Below, piece by piece: positions 1 to 12,649 of a stretch of DNA of 64,000 bases. How positions within the stretch are numbered: position 1 is the stretch's first letter; every line of letters starts with the position of its first letter. A model generated the notes under the pieces. The model was given only the letters and a program-made list of their open reading frames with translations, was not told the origin of the DNA and did not search any database. The DNA lies in NCBI GenBank assembly GCA_019454045.1, contig SKCR01026830.1:1-64000 (forward strand), in the 5' to 3' direction. The position numbers were made by a program, and so were the translations under genes. Origin of the DNA: Zanthoxylum bungeanum (Eukaryota > Streptophyta > Magnoliopsida > Sapindales > Rutaceae).

Positions 1-1041
1 GTGCGAGTCATACGTCATCGGTGAATCTTCGGGAAGCGACCCATGAGATCCCCATATATGTTGGCAATAATACGGTTGTCGGACTACCCGAACACGTACG
101 TACCTAGTACTACGTTTTTACCGATTTACAAGACATGGTTGGCTTCTAGCAAAGCACTGTGCCTACCCAATTCTCCAGAAATATTCTTAAAGGAATATCT
201 AATCTATATCAGGCGTAGTATACCTAGTATTGTGTATTGCGATCCAGTATCAGATGTCACGTGCTAGGCCTGGGGCTGGAATTGTGTCTGCCCCGTACGA
301 AGCACATATCGGATCTCTGGTAACTAGTCTCTATAATCGGATAAACATGACCTAGTCATATTATCCCGATAGCTGCAGCATATAAGAGCACCAGTTCCGT
401 ATCCTACGTGACCGTCATCTCCATATGACTGGAGTGATACTTCCATCTTGACATCACACCCAATACACTACGATTCTCAATATACCCAGAAGAGGCGTAC
501 ACAGAACCTGCTAAAGCTCTGAATGATCAAAACCAAAGTATATTGATTGTCGCAAGTCTTAACGGTGCAAGTCTCAGGTTAAGACCAAATACATCTACCT
601 TGATTCAGACTTCCATAGACACATAGTCATACTACCAATGGAATTCTGAGGGGTCTATCCAGAGCGAAGCTGTTTCCGTACCATCGGTTAAACACAACCT
701 CTTATTACACTTGCATGAGTATCCAATACCCAAATATATGAGAACTATGCCGTTATGCTCCCATAATACGCACAAGTGCAATACTAGTCTATTCCGCATT
801 ATCGATGTCCAATCTCGATAATACTACGACTATGGATGTTTTAATGATTAAACCTTAGTGGATTAATACTGTCTCATATCTTATTAATCCGGAACTAATC
901 ATATGGACTTTTATCATTAATGTATCTTGGTAATCCAATTACAAATGATAATAGAGCAATTTCCTTTGTCATATAGTTAATTTGTACAACAACACCATGT
1001 TCTGTACAAATAGTGATGCTATGAGTCATAATTGTCCAACA
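1..1041 (-). mobile_element. 3' LTR of element C (partial)
   Basis: Aligns by eye with the second LTR of C (for example the block around 300-840 against 3600-4140) and with the B LTR at 25640-26673. It ends GTCCAACA at 1041, where the LTR meets the interior directly and no polypurine tract follows. The short open frame at 43-267 is LTR sequence and not a gene. Confidence 0.8.
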
Positions 1042-2404
1042 AAATAAATTAATAATGATATGCAGATGGATATTTAAAACATTTTGTCCCTAGAACAAAT
1101 CTCTCCCTTTCCTCTCCTCGGCTAGCACTATTCTTACTTCTACCCAATTACATAACACTTCTAAAGAAACCTCATTTACATTGAGGGGAATATGTGAGAA
1201 GAGAAATACAAAGAATCATGAGGTAATAGGCTGGACACACAGGTCCAATTTAATAAATTCTAAATTTATTACAACAATTTCCAAAATTGCCCTCACCCAT
1301 CTAATATCCATCCGATATACATTATTCATACATCACATCCATGTATTCACACAAAACATGTTATCAATCAATCTAATCCAATTAATTAATCTTTAATTAA
1401 TGAGCATCCAATGTTCAAACAACGACTTGATTTGCGCGAGTCGAACTTGTTTTAAGAATAAGTACTCAAAGTATGAATTCTTGAATTATATCAAACTACA
1501 ATATTAAATCCATTTTAATTTGTATTCAATACTAATTCTTTATTTAATTCCAAATTAAATAATTACACTTTATTAATGAGCCTTTGCGACTTAGATTCTA
1601 AATCTAATCTTAACGGGTCTCAAAGCCCAATTAACATCCAATGTCAATTTAATTAAAGTCCAATGGACTTTCAATTAATTTATAAGGCATGGACTTTGGC
1701 AACCAAAGCCCAATAAGGAATCACCATTTGCCAAAAATCAGTTTAGGCCCAATTAAAATATTTAAAGGCCCATTTATTATATTTGGACTTTTATGGAAAT
1801 GGTTTAGGCCCAATTGGATCCGACCAATTATCCTAAACCAAACTTGGCCCAACCAAGCCCATTAAGCCCAAATACAACATTTTTAGCCCAATTCCAAATT
1901 AAGTCCAACTAATTAAATTCCAATATTCCAAATATCATAATTTAATCAATTAATGTGTATTAGCCATAATTAATTATTTAAATCAACATTTCCAAAATAC
2001 CAATTACACAATTAATCATGCTTTAATTAATCAACTTATGTCCAACATAAATTGAAGCAAAATCAATCCCAATATGCTTCCTAAGCTCTCGGCAATATGG
2101 TGATTTTTATATCAATTTTGATTTCAATCCAATTAAATCACAAACTAATATATCCCATGCATTTTAAACATATCCAATTGTCTAAATTCAAAAATCACCA
2201 AGAGATAGGGTTCCAACACTTTCGACCAAGCCTCAAATTTGGGGAAAATTCATCCAATTAATTTTTTCTTCAAATTGATCATGCACAACTCAAAGTTAAC
2301 ATATTATAAGCATGCTCAAACAAACAATTTGAATAAAACATGCTCAAATCAAAAATACCCAAATTAAAGTTAAGAACCCTAAATTCAATTTCATGCTCAA
2401 TTAT
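1042..2404 (-). other. Leader of element C, non-coding
   Basis: This is homologous to the leader of B (about 23250-24615) and, in opposite orientation, to that of A (about 10034-11590). It is AT-rich with a dense run of GGCCCA/AGCCCA motifs at about 1620-1900. No coding sequence is visible. The join to the LTR at 1041/1042 is A-rich and marks the deletion of the coding region. Confidence 0.75.
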
Positions 2405-2417
2405 GGCTCCGATACCA
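2405..2417 (-). other. Primer-binding site of element C
   Basis: Read on the minus strand this is TGGTATCGGAGCC directly beside the 5' LTR, matching the TGGTATCAGAGC initiator-Met tRNA primer site of plant copia elements with one change. Confidence 0.8.
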
Positions 2418-2418
2418 T

Positions 2419-4364
2419 TGTTGGGTTATCTAGGTCAAACCAAGATCAATTAAGCATATGAAACGTGTGAATACGCAAAGTAAGATAGCGGAAATACTCA
2501 CTTTGATTGGCTAAGTGGATGTGTAGATAACAAAAAAAAAATTCTGCTCCTTGAGTTTCGGCAAGCCCTCCTTGTGTTGATCTTCAAGCTCCAAGCTTTG
2601 AGTGTTGATTCCAAGCTCAAGGATTGGTTTCCCTATCACCTTTTTATGACTCATTGTGTGTGCTAGCACTTGAAAAATTGCAACAATTTTTCTTCATCTT
2701 CATAGCAAGATTCGGCCAAGCCAAATGGAAGAGAAAAAAAATGGCACAATGCATTGAGTGAGGGAGAGAAGATGAGATGAAGTGTGTTGTGTAATCTAAT
2801 TACCAAATTGAAAGTCATATACCAAAAATAATAAAATGGTAAATGTCATTCAATCCATCACATTTGTGTGTTTTACACACAATCACCTACCAACAACTTC
2901 CATCAACTTAAAGTGACAAAGTTGACTAGTGATGTGACTTGTGATGTGACTTGTGGGCCCCACTTGATTCAAAATCCGAGTAAGCCCGCAACACATCCTG
3001 GGGTCGGGTTCGCTAATTCTGAATTAACGAATTTTCCGTTGCGACGTAAGTAAATCAAATTTAATTAAATAATTATGCCTAGCAAAATTACTATTCACGT
3101 CGCTAGCGAATAAATTCCAAATTAACTCGTTTGCCCAAATTAAAATCTAATTTTAATTCCGCGTCAAAATCAAATTTTGTTTAATATATCGAATATAATA
3201 ATTTATCGATTAATTCCAAATTAATCGTTCTCTCTCTTCAAATAGTATTTTATCTCAGATAAAATTCTCTGTAATTAATCATAGATTAATTTTCTCTCTC
3301 TTATAATTAATCCCTGATTAATTATGTTTGAGTCATACGTCATCAGTTAATCTTCGGGAAGCGACCCATGAGATCCCTGGATATGTTGGCAGTAAATCCG
3401 GTCGTCGGACTATCCGAACACGTACGTACCTAGTACTACGTTTTTACCGATTTACAAGACATGGTTGGCTTCTAGTAAAGCACCGTGCCTACCCAATTCT
3501 CCAGATATATTCTTAAAGGAATATTTAATCTTTGTCAGGCGTCGTATACGTAGTATTGCGTATTGCGATCGAGTATCAGATGTCACATGCTAAGCCTGGG
3601 GCTGGAATTGTGTCTGCCCCGTACGAAGCATATATCAGATCTCTAGTAACTAGTCTCTATAATCGGATAACAGGACCTAGTCATATTATCCCGATGACTG
3701 CAGTACTAAAGAGTACTAGTTCCGTATCCTGCGTGATCATCATCTCCATATGACTGAAGTGATACTTCCATCTTGACATCACACCCAATACACTACGATT
3801 CTCAATATACTCAGAAGAGGCGTACATGGAACTTGTTAAAGCCCCAGACCACCAAAACCAAAGTATATTGATTGTCGCAAGTATTAGCGATGAAAGTCTC
3901 AAGTTAAGACTAAATACACCTACCCTGATTCAGAATCCATAGACACATAGTCATACTACCAATATGATTCCGAGGGGTATATCCAGAGCGAAGCTGTTTC
4001 CGTACCATCGGTAAACACAACCTCCTATCACACTTGCATAAGTATCCAATACTTAAATATATGAGAACTATGCCGTTATGCTCCCACAACGCGCACAAGT
4101 GCAATACTAGTCTATTCTGCATTATCGATGTCCAATCTCGATAATACTACGACTAAGGATATTTTAATGATTAAAACTTAGTGGATTAACACTGTCTCAT
4201 ATCTTATTAATCCGGAACTAATCATATGGACTTTTATCATTTATATATCCCGATAATCCAATTACAAATGATAAAAGAGTAATTTCCTTTGTCACATAGT
4301 TAATTTGTACAATAACATCATGTTCTGTACAAATATTGATGCTATGGGTCATAATTGTCCAACA
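2419..4364 (-). mobile_element. 5' LTR of element C
   Basis: A 1.95-kb LTR bounded by TGTTGGG and GTCCAACA. It contains the short-palindrome array typical of this family (about 3180-3325) and a TGTGACTTG direct repeat near 2935-2955. Small open frames inside it are not genes. Confidence 0.85.
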
Positions 4365-4678
4365 TCCTTGGGTACTATTCACCCAAATTTTTTATTTGTA
4401 TTTTGGACCTGTTTCTGATTCAAATTTGGAAAGTTACGGCCCAAATACCAGAGATCGTATAAAGTTCATAAAAATCAAAGATCGTATGGAAATGTTACGG
4501 CCCAAATACCACAGGCTATTCAGATTTATTCTTGGAATGAATTCTGTATCGAAATTGTGAGGAATTTACTGAATGTCAAAAAAATCATTTCATGAGTATA
4601 TACATGTTTGAACATGATTTATATCATGTATCATGCGTCCTATCATGTAATAGTCGTAAGGATTTCCGGGGTGTTACA
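4365..4678 (-). mobile_element. 3' LTR remnant of gypsy element D
   Basis: The end of the D LTR that survives right of element C. It aligns with 43965-44301 (shared blocks such as TTTTTTATTTGTATTTTGGA and GGCCCAAATACCACAGGCTA) and ends GGTGTTACA, so the sense-strand LTR begins TGTAACACC as in many plant chromoviruses. Confidence 0.8.
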
Positions 4679-6579
4679 AATTCTCCCCCCTTAAATAGGA
4701 TTCGTCCTCGAATCCCTTCTGATGTTGAACTTCTTAGGTCCGTCTTAGTTTGAAGATATCTGGTCACTGCTACTTTTATCTTCCTTTACTTGCTTTCTAT
4801 TATTGTACTCAAGAACTCAATACTATGAATTTTGAGAATATCTTATCCTTGTATACTCTATTCGATTCTTATAGCTGAAAGATTAACCCTTTGAAAGTCC
4901 ATTTGGAACCTTTCTTTCTCATGTGAAAATAAGGGTCGTGTACTATGTCTTTTATATATAGAGGTGTAAGTCCTTTATAAACTTATTATTTATGAATTCA
5001 TCTATCTCTCATACTACACTTTACGACATCCAAGAGATGTGTTAGAAGTCCTCAATCTCTTATAGTCTAAACTTAGGTTCCATTCGAACTGGTGCCCGCG
5101 TGAATTACTTTTTGTGTTTGTAACCTTATGACTGTATTTCACCTCTTCTCATTCTTTTTCTTTAATGAGTTATTACTTCCTAGGACTTCCTAGACAATCA
5201 CCCACCTTATTATTGTTTCTTCTACCCCAGCACACTTAACTTGGAAGGCCTTGACCGAATTTGATGCACAAGTGCTAATACGGTCAAGACCCACAACTAC
5301 TCCAGTTGAATCATTAATCTCTGATCTGATCAATAAGAAGTATATTCATACCAAAATCGTACTGATGTCATGTGACCTTACTGAATATGAATCTAAATTC
5401 TTCGTAGGTAGTGCTCTCACATCTTTAAGGATACTAGTGTCTCATATAGCTAGATTCTTTCATGTTCTGTCTTAACTCTGGGGTAATTGTATACAAGGTA
5501 ATCCTTGACACTATTTCAACTGATCGTACTCGATACTTCCTTGGTTTCACACGCTCAATTTAATCTTATCATTCTTCCTCATAATTTCACTATTTGACTC
5601 TCTTTCTCTCTTTATTAAGCCTCAATTACTTAATAGCTCCGTTCTTCAAGTTCTCATATCTCTGCCTATCTGTGGAGCTTAGGACCTCATAGCCCATGGT
5701 CAATTTTTCATGTACTTCTATCTTACTATTAACATCGACGCTGGCGACTCAGTTCTGGTTAGTGTTCACACTCTTTCGTATCTTTAAATTCGTTGCTATT
5801 TTGAATCTGGTTAACTATCCTTTATACCGGATTGTTCTCTTAGCCTGATTGCACTTAAGAATATCCTACTTTCAATTATTCGCATAGTTTTATTCTGTCA
5901 AGTGTTACCCTTGTCTCAACAATATCCGTATATCTAGTTTCTTTAGCCGTTTTTATGTTATATCTCAATAAATCTGTTCCAGGTCGTACTTTGCCTTGTT
6001 TCTTAGCTAGGTATATTGTATGGGAACTTATGGGTTATACTCACTACCTTTCTTTCATTTCCTATCTGATGGAATTCCAGTCTTATCTCGACGCTGAAAA
6101 AGCTTGCTATTCCGTGGTATTATTGAACTTAACCATCGAAAGTCTATCTTAGCACTTATGTACCTCTGTCATTGTTTATCTAGTATCTTTTTCTATTGTC
6201 GTCTTACCTCGACAGTTCCACCTCCAAACATTTTACTTGCTTTCGTTTTTTCTTCTTTCCTGCTCTATTCTATACCTAGAACATCTATGGTCTATGTCTC
6301 TGTATCCTTATCTAAATGATATCTTTTATATGTCCCTAGTCATGTCTAATGTCGGTTCTTTTATATTTCGTCATTGCTTGACTAATACTTTCTCTCTTCA
6401 TCGTGACAACTTCTATTCTAAATCTTTTACTTAGAGCTTTTTTCCTTTTCTATTCCACTCTTGTACTAGGTCTGAAATTTTTATATTTCGGTCTCCTTCC
6501 ACTACGCATTCACTTGTTTTTGGGAGTATCTTGAGTCGAACATCGAAGTCCTTCTTTGCTGCTGTTGTCTAACGAGGGT
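4679..6579 (-). other. Interior of element D, 3' part, no recognisable coding
   Basis: The polypurine tract lies at about 4682-4692 (plus-strand TCTCCCCCCTT) with the CCTCGAATC phrase at 4707-4716. The rest is strongly pyrimidine-rich on the plus strand, hence purine-rich in the sense direction. Only short open frames occur and none shows a retroelement domain. Confidence 0.6.
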
Positions 6580-7962
6580 TGTTGGGTCTCTAAGTTAGTT
6601 ACAAGATCAATAAGCGTAGAAATCATGTGTGGATACAATAAGAAGTATGTCAGAATCATACTTACATAGATCGGCTTTTGCGATGTGAGGAACAACAAAC
6701 ATTTTCTTGAAGCTCTTGGCAATGGTGTTTCTTTGTGCTCCATCATTTTCGGTCAACTCCATGGATGGATCTCCAAGCTCCAAGCTTTGTGTTGGTGATT
6801 CCATGCTCAAGGGTTTGTTTCCCTATCACCTTTGGATGACTCTTCATGTGCTAGCATAAGAAAAATTTGCCACAAATCTTTCTTGTTCTAGTTCTTGCTC
6901 TCGGTTTTGTGAATCAAAAAGGAGAAAGAATTGGCCCTAGGCCGAGAGATAGAAGGAGGGAGAGAGAGAGAGAGTGAGTTGGTTATTTTTGTGTAATTGT
7001 TTTATAAAAACATAAACCAAAATTGCTTTCAAAATTTAGCAAAAACTTTTCCAAAAAGCAAAACCAATTTTGGAGGCAAAAATACATTAAATGCATTCAA
7101 CAACCACCATCAACTATTCACATCAATCAATGATGACAAGCATCACTTCACTCAAAGTGATGTGACTTCCATAACTTGATTGACTAGTGATTTGATGCTT
7201 GATGTGACTTGTAGGCCGCACTTGAATACGAAATGCGAGTGGGCCCGTAAACACTCCCAGGCTCGGGTTCGCTAATTCCGAATTAACGAATTTTCCGTTG
7301 CGACGTAATTAAATCAAATTTAATTAAATAATTATGCATAGCAAAATTACTATTCACGTCGCTAACGAATTAATTCTAAATTAACTCGTTCGCCCGAATT
7401 AAATTCTAAATTTAATTCCGCGTCGAAATCTAATTTCTATAATATATCGAATATATTATTTTATCGATTAATTCCAAATTAATCGTTCTCCTCTTAAATA
7501 ATATTTTATCCCGGATAAAATATCTCCGTAATAATCCCGGATTAATTTTCTCTCTCAAATAATTAATCTCAGATTAATTAAGTGCTGTCTACGTCATCGG
7601 TGAATCTTTGGGAAGCAACCATGGGATCCCCAGATATGTTGGCAGTAAATCCGGTCGTCGGACTATCCGAACACGTACGTACCTAGTACTACGTTTTTAC
7701 CGATTTACAAGACATGGTTGGCTTCTAGCAAAGTACCGTGCCTACCCAATCTCCAGAAATATTCTTAAGGATATGTAATCTTTATCAGGCGTAATATACG
7801 GTATATTGCGTATTACGATTCAGCATCGGATGTCACGTGCTGGCCTATGGCTAGAATTGTGTCTGCCCCGTACGAAGCACATATCAGATCTTTGGTAACT
7901 AGTCTCTATAATCGGATACACATGACCTAGTCATAATATCCCGATGCTCTGCAGCATAAAAG
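6580..7962 (-). mobile_element. 3' LTR of element B, first part
   Basis: Homologous to 24631-26000. It stops at the AAAAG duplicated by element A and continues at 18113. It contains the palindrome array (about 7300-7580) and an AG-rich microsatellite at about 6958-6975. Confidence 0.85.
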
Positions 7963-10019
7963 TGTTGGACAAAATGACCCATAGCGTCACTATTTGCACA
8001 GATCATTGTGTTGTTGTAGCAAATTAACTATGTGACAAGGAAATTGCACTCTCATCATTTGTGATTAGATCACCACAGATATATAAATGAAGAGAGGTCC
8101 CTATGATTAGTACCTGGACTGAGAATGATATGAGACAGTATCAGTCCCCGAAGGTTTAATCATTAAATATCCCTAGCCGTAGTATTATCGAGACTGGACA
8201 TCGATAATGCGGAATAGGCTAGTATTGCACTTGTGCGCGTTTGTGAGGGCACAACGGCATAGTTCTCATATATATAAGTATTGGATACTTATGCAAGTGC
8301 GATAGGAGGTCGTGTTTCACCGACGGTACGGGAAACAGCTTCGCTCTGGATAGACCCCTCGGAATCCCATTGGTATTATGACTATGTGTCTATGGGAGGC
8401 CGAAATCAAGGTAGGTGTGTATGGTCTTAACCTGAGACTTACATCGCTAATACTTACGATAATCGATAAACTTTGGTCTTGGTGGTAGGGGACTTTAAAC
8501 GGGTTCTGAGTACACCACTTCTGGGTTTATCAGAGAGTCGTAGAGTATTGGGTGTGATGTCAAGATGGAAGTATCACTTCAGTCATATTGGAGATGATGT
8601 CACGCAGGATACGGTATTAGTGCTCTTAAGTGCTGGCCGGCCATCGGGATATTATGACAAGGTCATGTATATCCGATTATAGAGACTAGTTACCAGACAT
8701 CCGACATGTGCTTCGGACGGGGCAGACACTTATCCAGCCCCAGCCCTAGCACGTGACTATCCGATACTGGGCCGATATACACAATACATTAGTATACTAC
8801 GCTTGATACAGATCTTAATATTCTTAAATGGATATGTCCGGAGAATTGGATAGACTTGGTGCTTTGCTAGGAGTCGACCTTGTCTTGTAAATCGGTAGAA
8901 CGTAGTACTTGATACGTACGTGATTCGGATACTCCAACGACCGTATTTACTGCCAGATTATCCGGGGATCTCATGGGTCGCTTCCCGATAATCCACCGAT
9001 GACGCACAACTCGCACTCTTAAATAATCTGGGATTATAATAGAAGAGAGAGAAAATTAATCTAGGATTAATAACGGAGATGTTTTATCCGGGATAAAATG
9101 TCGTCTAAAGAGAGAGAACGATTAATTCGGAATTAATCGATATATTAATATATTCGATATATTAGACGAAATTAGATTTCGACGCGGAATTAAAATCAGA
9201 TTTTAATTCGGGTAAACGAGTTAATTTAGAATTAATTCGTTAGCGACGTAAATAATAATTTCGCTAGGCGCAATTATTTATTTAAATTCGATTGAATTAA
9301 CGTCGCGAAGTAAGCTCGGTATTTCGGAAATATCGAACCCGAACGCGTGAGTGCACGTGGGCCCACTTTCATTTGGAAACGTGTGGGGCCCACATGACAC
9401 ATGTCATTCTAATGCTTTGCATGTAGATTGTGTACATTGCACTCAATGTCATTGCATGTAGATAGTGTACAATGCACTCAATGTTATTGCATGGAAATTG
9501 AGTGTTTTACACTCTAAGCCATTGCATGTTTTGTGTCATAATTTTATTATTATTTAATGAAAATTATGGCATAAATATAAATTGATTTTTGGTAAATCAT
9601 TTTTAACAACTTAATACACAATTTTATCTCTCTCAAATTCTCTCTTCCTCTCACGGCAATGGTGGCCATTCTTCACTGGTTTTGAACCAGTTTGGGCGTG
9701 AATAAGGGAAGCAAGAGTGGTTTCTCATGGTGAGAAATCAAGTGCTAGCACACTTTCACAAGTCTTTGCGAAGGTGGTAGGGAGGTTCACCCATGAGGCG
9801 GGACTCATCCGATGGAGTTTGGAGCTCGTTTTGAGACCCGAAACTGCCAAGACAGTGAGCATGGACTGGTTGCAGTGCTTACCAAGGCAGTGCGTTTTTG
9901 GCATGATTCGTCTTCAAATCGACATAACCGATCAATGTAAGTATTCCGCTATCTTCGTTGGTGTATTCACGCATTTTTCATGTCTTGATTTGATCTTGGG
10001 ACCTTAGAATTAACCAACA
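7963..10019 (+). mobile_element. 5' LTR of element A
   Basis: 2057 bp, TGTTGGACAA to ACCAACA. Features include the palindrome array at 9017-9300 and an imperfect tandem repeat of about 38 bp at 9417-9495 built on GCATGTAGAT and GCACTCAATG. No promoter element is claimed. Its longest open frame (9717-10007) is also LTR sequence. Confidence 0.9.
9017..9300 (+). repeat. Array of short palindromes in the family-1 LTR
   Basis: About seven successive inverted repeats of 13-19 bp with 1-3 nt centres: ATTAATC/GATTAAT, TTTTATCC/GGATAAAA, GATTAATT/AATTAATC, ATATATT/AATATAT, GAAAT/ATTTC, ATTAAAATC/GATTTTAAT and GTTAATT/AATTAAT. The same array occurs at 3180-3325, 7300-7580, 17110-17400, 25340-25640 and 30270-30560. 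Stems are constant among copies while the centres vary. Confidence 0.8.
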
Positions 10020-10020
10020 A

Positions 10021-10033
10021 TGGCATCATGAGC
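10021..10033 (+). other. Primer-binding site of element A (degenerate)
   Basis: TGGCATCATGAGC follows the 5' LTR after one base and resembles the initiator-Met tRNA primer site TGGTATCAGAGC, with changes. Confidence 0.65.
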
Positions 10034-12375
10034 TAATGTTGCAAGCATGAAATTTGTAGGGTTTAAAATTTGGGTAAATGTGATTTGAGCATGATTTGAA
10101 TAAATTGCTTGTTTGAGTATGCTTATAACATGTTTAAATTCATTTTGGTTGGACTAATTTGATGAAAATGATTTGGAATTATTTTCCCCAAAATTAACAC
10201 CTTGGCCGAATGTATAATGATTTTTGGGATCTTGGATTTTCATTATTAATTCATTGGATGAGTTGTAATGGGTAGGATGATGTTAATTTAAGAATTGAAT
10301 TGGATTAATTTTAAATTGAACAAAAACCCTAAATTCTATATGTTGGCCGAATGGTGCCTTTGCCCTAATGTCTTGGTGTTTTTGGTTTTGTGACATTGGA
10401 TGTGTATGAAATCAAATCGGATGTTGATTTGATGTCGATTGTAGGTTCGATTGGATCGAAACCGAATCGGACACAAAATCACCTTCCTTGGCCGAGAGCT
10501 TGAAGCATGTTTATGGGTTTGATTTTTCATTATGTGTGTTTGACATGTAATAATGAATTAAGTATGATTAATTGGACTAATTTAGTGTTTTGGAAATGTT
10601 GATTTAGTTGATTAATCATATAATGCACTTTTGGTAATTAAATTGTGAAAATTGGATTTTTGGATTTAATTAATTGGGCCTAATTTTGGAAATTAGAATT
10701 TAAAGTTGTAATTGGGCCTATTGGGCTTGATTTATCAAGTTTGGTTTAGGCCAAGTGGATTGGATCCAATTGGGCCCAAAACCTTAACCATAAAGCCCAA
10801 TTGCGACTAATGAACCTTTAAAGTTCAATTGGGCCTAATGGGCCAAGATTGATTTATGGGCTTATGGGGTAAATCCCGGATTGGACTTTGGTTATCGGTT
10901 TGACCCGAGTTGACCAAAAGTCCACGCCTTAAGAAATCAATCAAAAGCCCATTGGACTTTAATTGAATTGACGTTGGACGTTATTCGGACTTTGAGTCCC
11001 GCGACGATTGAATTTGGAATTTAAATCGTAAAGGTTTATTAATATAAAGTGCAATATTTAATTTAGAATTGAATAATGAATTAGTATTAATACATGTTAA
11101 ATTGGATTTAATTATGTAGTTTAATTTAATTCATGAATTCGTACTTTAAGTACTTATTCGCAAAAACGAGTTTGACTCGAACAAAATCAAATCGTTGTTT
11201 GAACATTGGATGATCACTTAATTATCAGATTAATTAATTTGATTAGATTGATTGATAGCATGCTTATGTGTGTGAATACGTGGTTGTGTTGAATGAATAA
11301 TGTATATCGGATGGATATTAGTCGGGTGGGCAATTTTAGAAATTGTTGTAATAAATTCGATTTATTAAATTGGACCTGCGTGTCCAGCCTTATCACCTTC
11401 TTTCTCTTTGTATTCTCTTCTCACCTATTCCCCTCTACATATATGAGGTTTCTTTAGAAGTGTAGTGTAACGGGTAGAAGTAGTACAAGTGCTAGCTTGA
11501 GTGAGAAAGGGAGAGATTTGATCTAGGATCAATGTGTTAAGTATCCATCCGCATATCATTATTATTTTATTTCATACTCGCTTTATTATGTATTTAGAAT
11601 GCATGTTTAAGGGTGTATGATGATGAGACCTTAACAAAGATAATTAAATTGGTAGCCAATTTGCACGCGAAAATCCCTCAATCTATATTAAGCAAATATC
11701 CTTCCATTGAATGATTCTTGTTCAAGATCCGAAGTTGGCATTGGTTTGTTTTTGACCAAAGTCAAGACCTTTGTCAATCAAGGATGTACTTGAATCATGA
11801 GAGTTTTGTTGCATATCGGTGTCTTGTCCAAATCGTGATTTTTATTGACCAAAGTCAGATCACTTTTTGTCCAATGACATTGATTACGAAACTTTCCTCG
11901 TCAATGGGTCCCGCTAACTGGAATCATTAGGTTTGTGTTTGGCCAAAGCCAAGGCCTAAATGATTCAGAGGATATGGTTAGGAAAATGTATTGGATACAT
12001 TGACATTATACATATGTTTCGGACTTGGATGTCCACCTAACCGGATCTAGGAATTGGATGAGATCCAATTGATCTGTGAGATCTACCTAGTTAAATAGCA
12101 TACAGCTTTTTATTGGCCAAAGTCAGGGTTGTGTGTTATTTAATAGGATCCTAGCCCACTAGGAAACACGGTTTCCCGAGTACTCCACAGAGGGTTAGAC
12201 TCGACGAAAAATAGTGGGAGGCAAGTATTGAATTTGCAACATTCGTTCGAATACTCGCTAAACACGCTCATTTACATTTTACTCGTCGTATTAATCAAAA
12301 GTATTAGTTGGACTAATATTTTATGTTGTTTTAAATTATATATATAGTTGGACTATATACAAACTCATTCAATAT
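10034..12375 (+). other. Leader of element A, non-coding
   Basis: No gene is visible. Up to about 11590 the sequence is homologous (inverted) to the interior of C. It contains TGGGCC/TGGGCT motifs at 10676-10960. From 11740 to 12130 there are four dispersed copies of a motif around GACCAAAGTCA or GGCCAAAGTCA, also kept in B. The open frame at 11718-11930 spans these repeats and is probably not a gene. Confidence 0.65.
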
Positions 12376-12605
12376 ATAGTTGATTTTATAATTGGATTAT
12401 AGTAATCAATATAATTGAATTAAATGATAGTTGATTTTATAATGGGATTATAGTAATCAATGTTAAATTATAGTTGATTTTATAATTGGATTATAGTAAT
12501 CAATATAATTGAATTAATGATAGTTGATTTTATAATGGGATTATAGTAATCATATTAAAATTATAGTTGATTAATAATTGGATTATTGTAATCATTATAT
12601 AAATA
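12376..12605 (+). repeat. AT-rich tandem repeat in element A
   Basis: About five units beginning ATAGTTGATTTTATAA, alternating between roughly 50 and 43 bp, so a dimer of about 94 bp may be the true unit. Element B has only two or three recognisable copies at about 22340-22500. It sits where a complete copia gag would be expected, and no gag N-terminal coding is seen here. Confidence 0.8.
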
Positions 12606-12649
12606 GTACCTTAATAATTTGATTAAATAGTTGGACTATTAAAATCAAG

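Larger units (their letters stand above)
1..4364 (-). mobile_element. Copia family-1 element C, internally deleted, truncated by window edge
   Basis: Two LTRs in minus orientation (1-1041, cut by the window edge, and 2419-4364) flank only about 1.4 kb of interior (1042-2418). LTRs end TGTTGGG...GTCCAACA on the plus strand and are homologous to those of elements A and B. The interior holds leader sequence only; the whole gag-pol region and the polypurine tract present in B (about 18755-23250) are missing. C lies inside the 3' LTR of gypsy element D, whose sequence resumes at 4365. The left target duplication is outside the window; the right flank reads TCCTT. Confidence 0.85.

Noticed and set aside
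6575..6579. Target duplication for element B
   Set aside because: AGGGT on the left and GGTTG on the right share only GGT once the LTR ends are fixed, so I do not claim a true duplication.
9717..10007. 96-codon open frame
   Set aside because: It is inside the 5' LTR of A, is damaged in the near-identical 3' LTR and has no domain.
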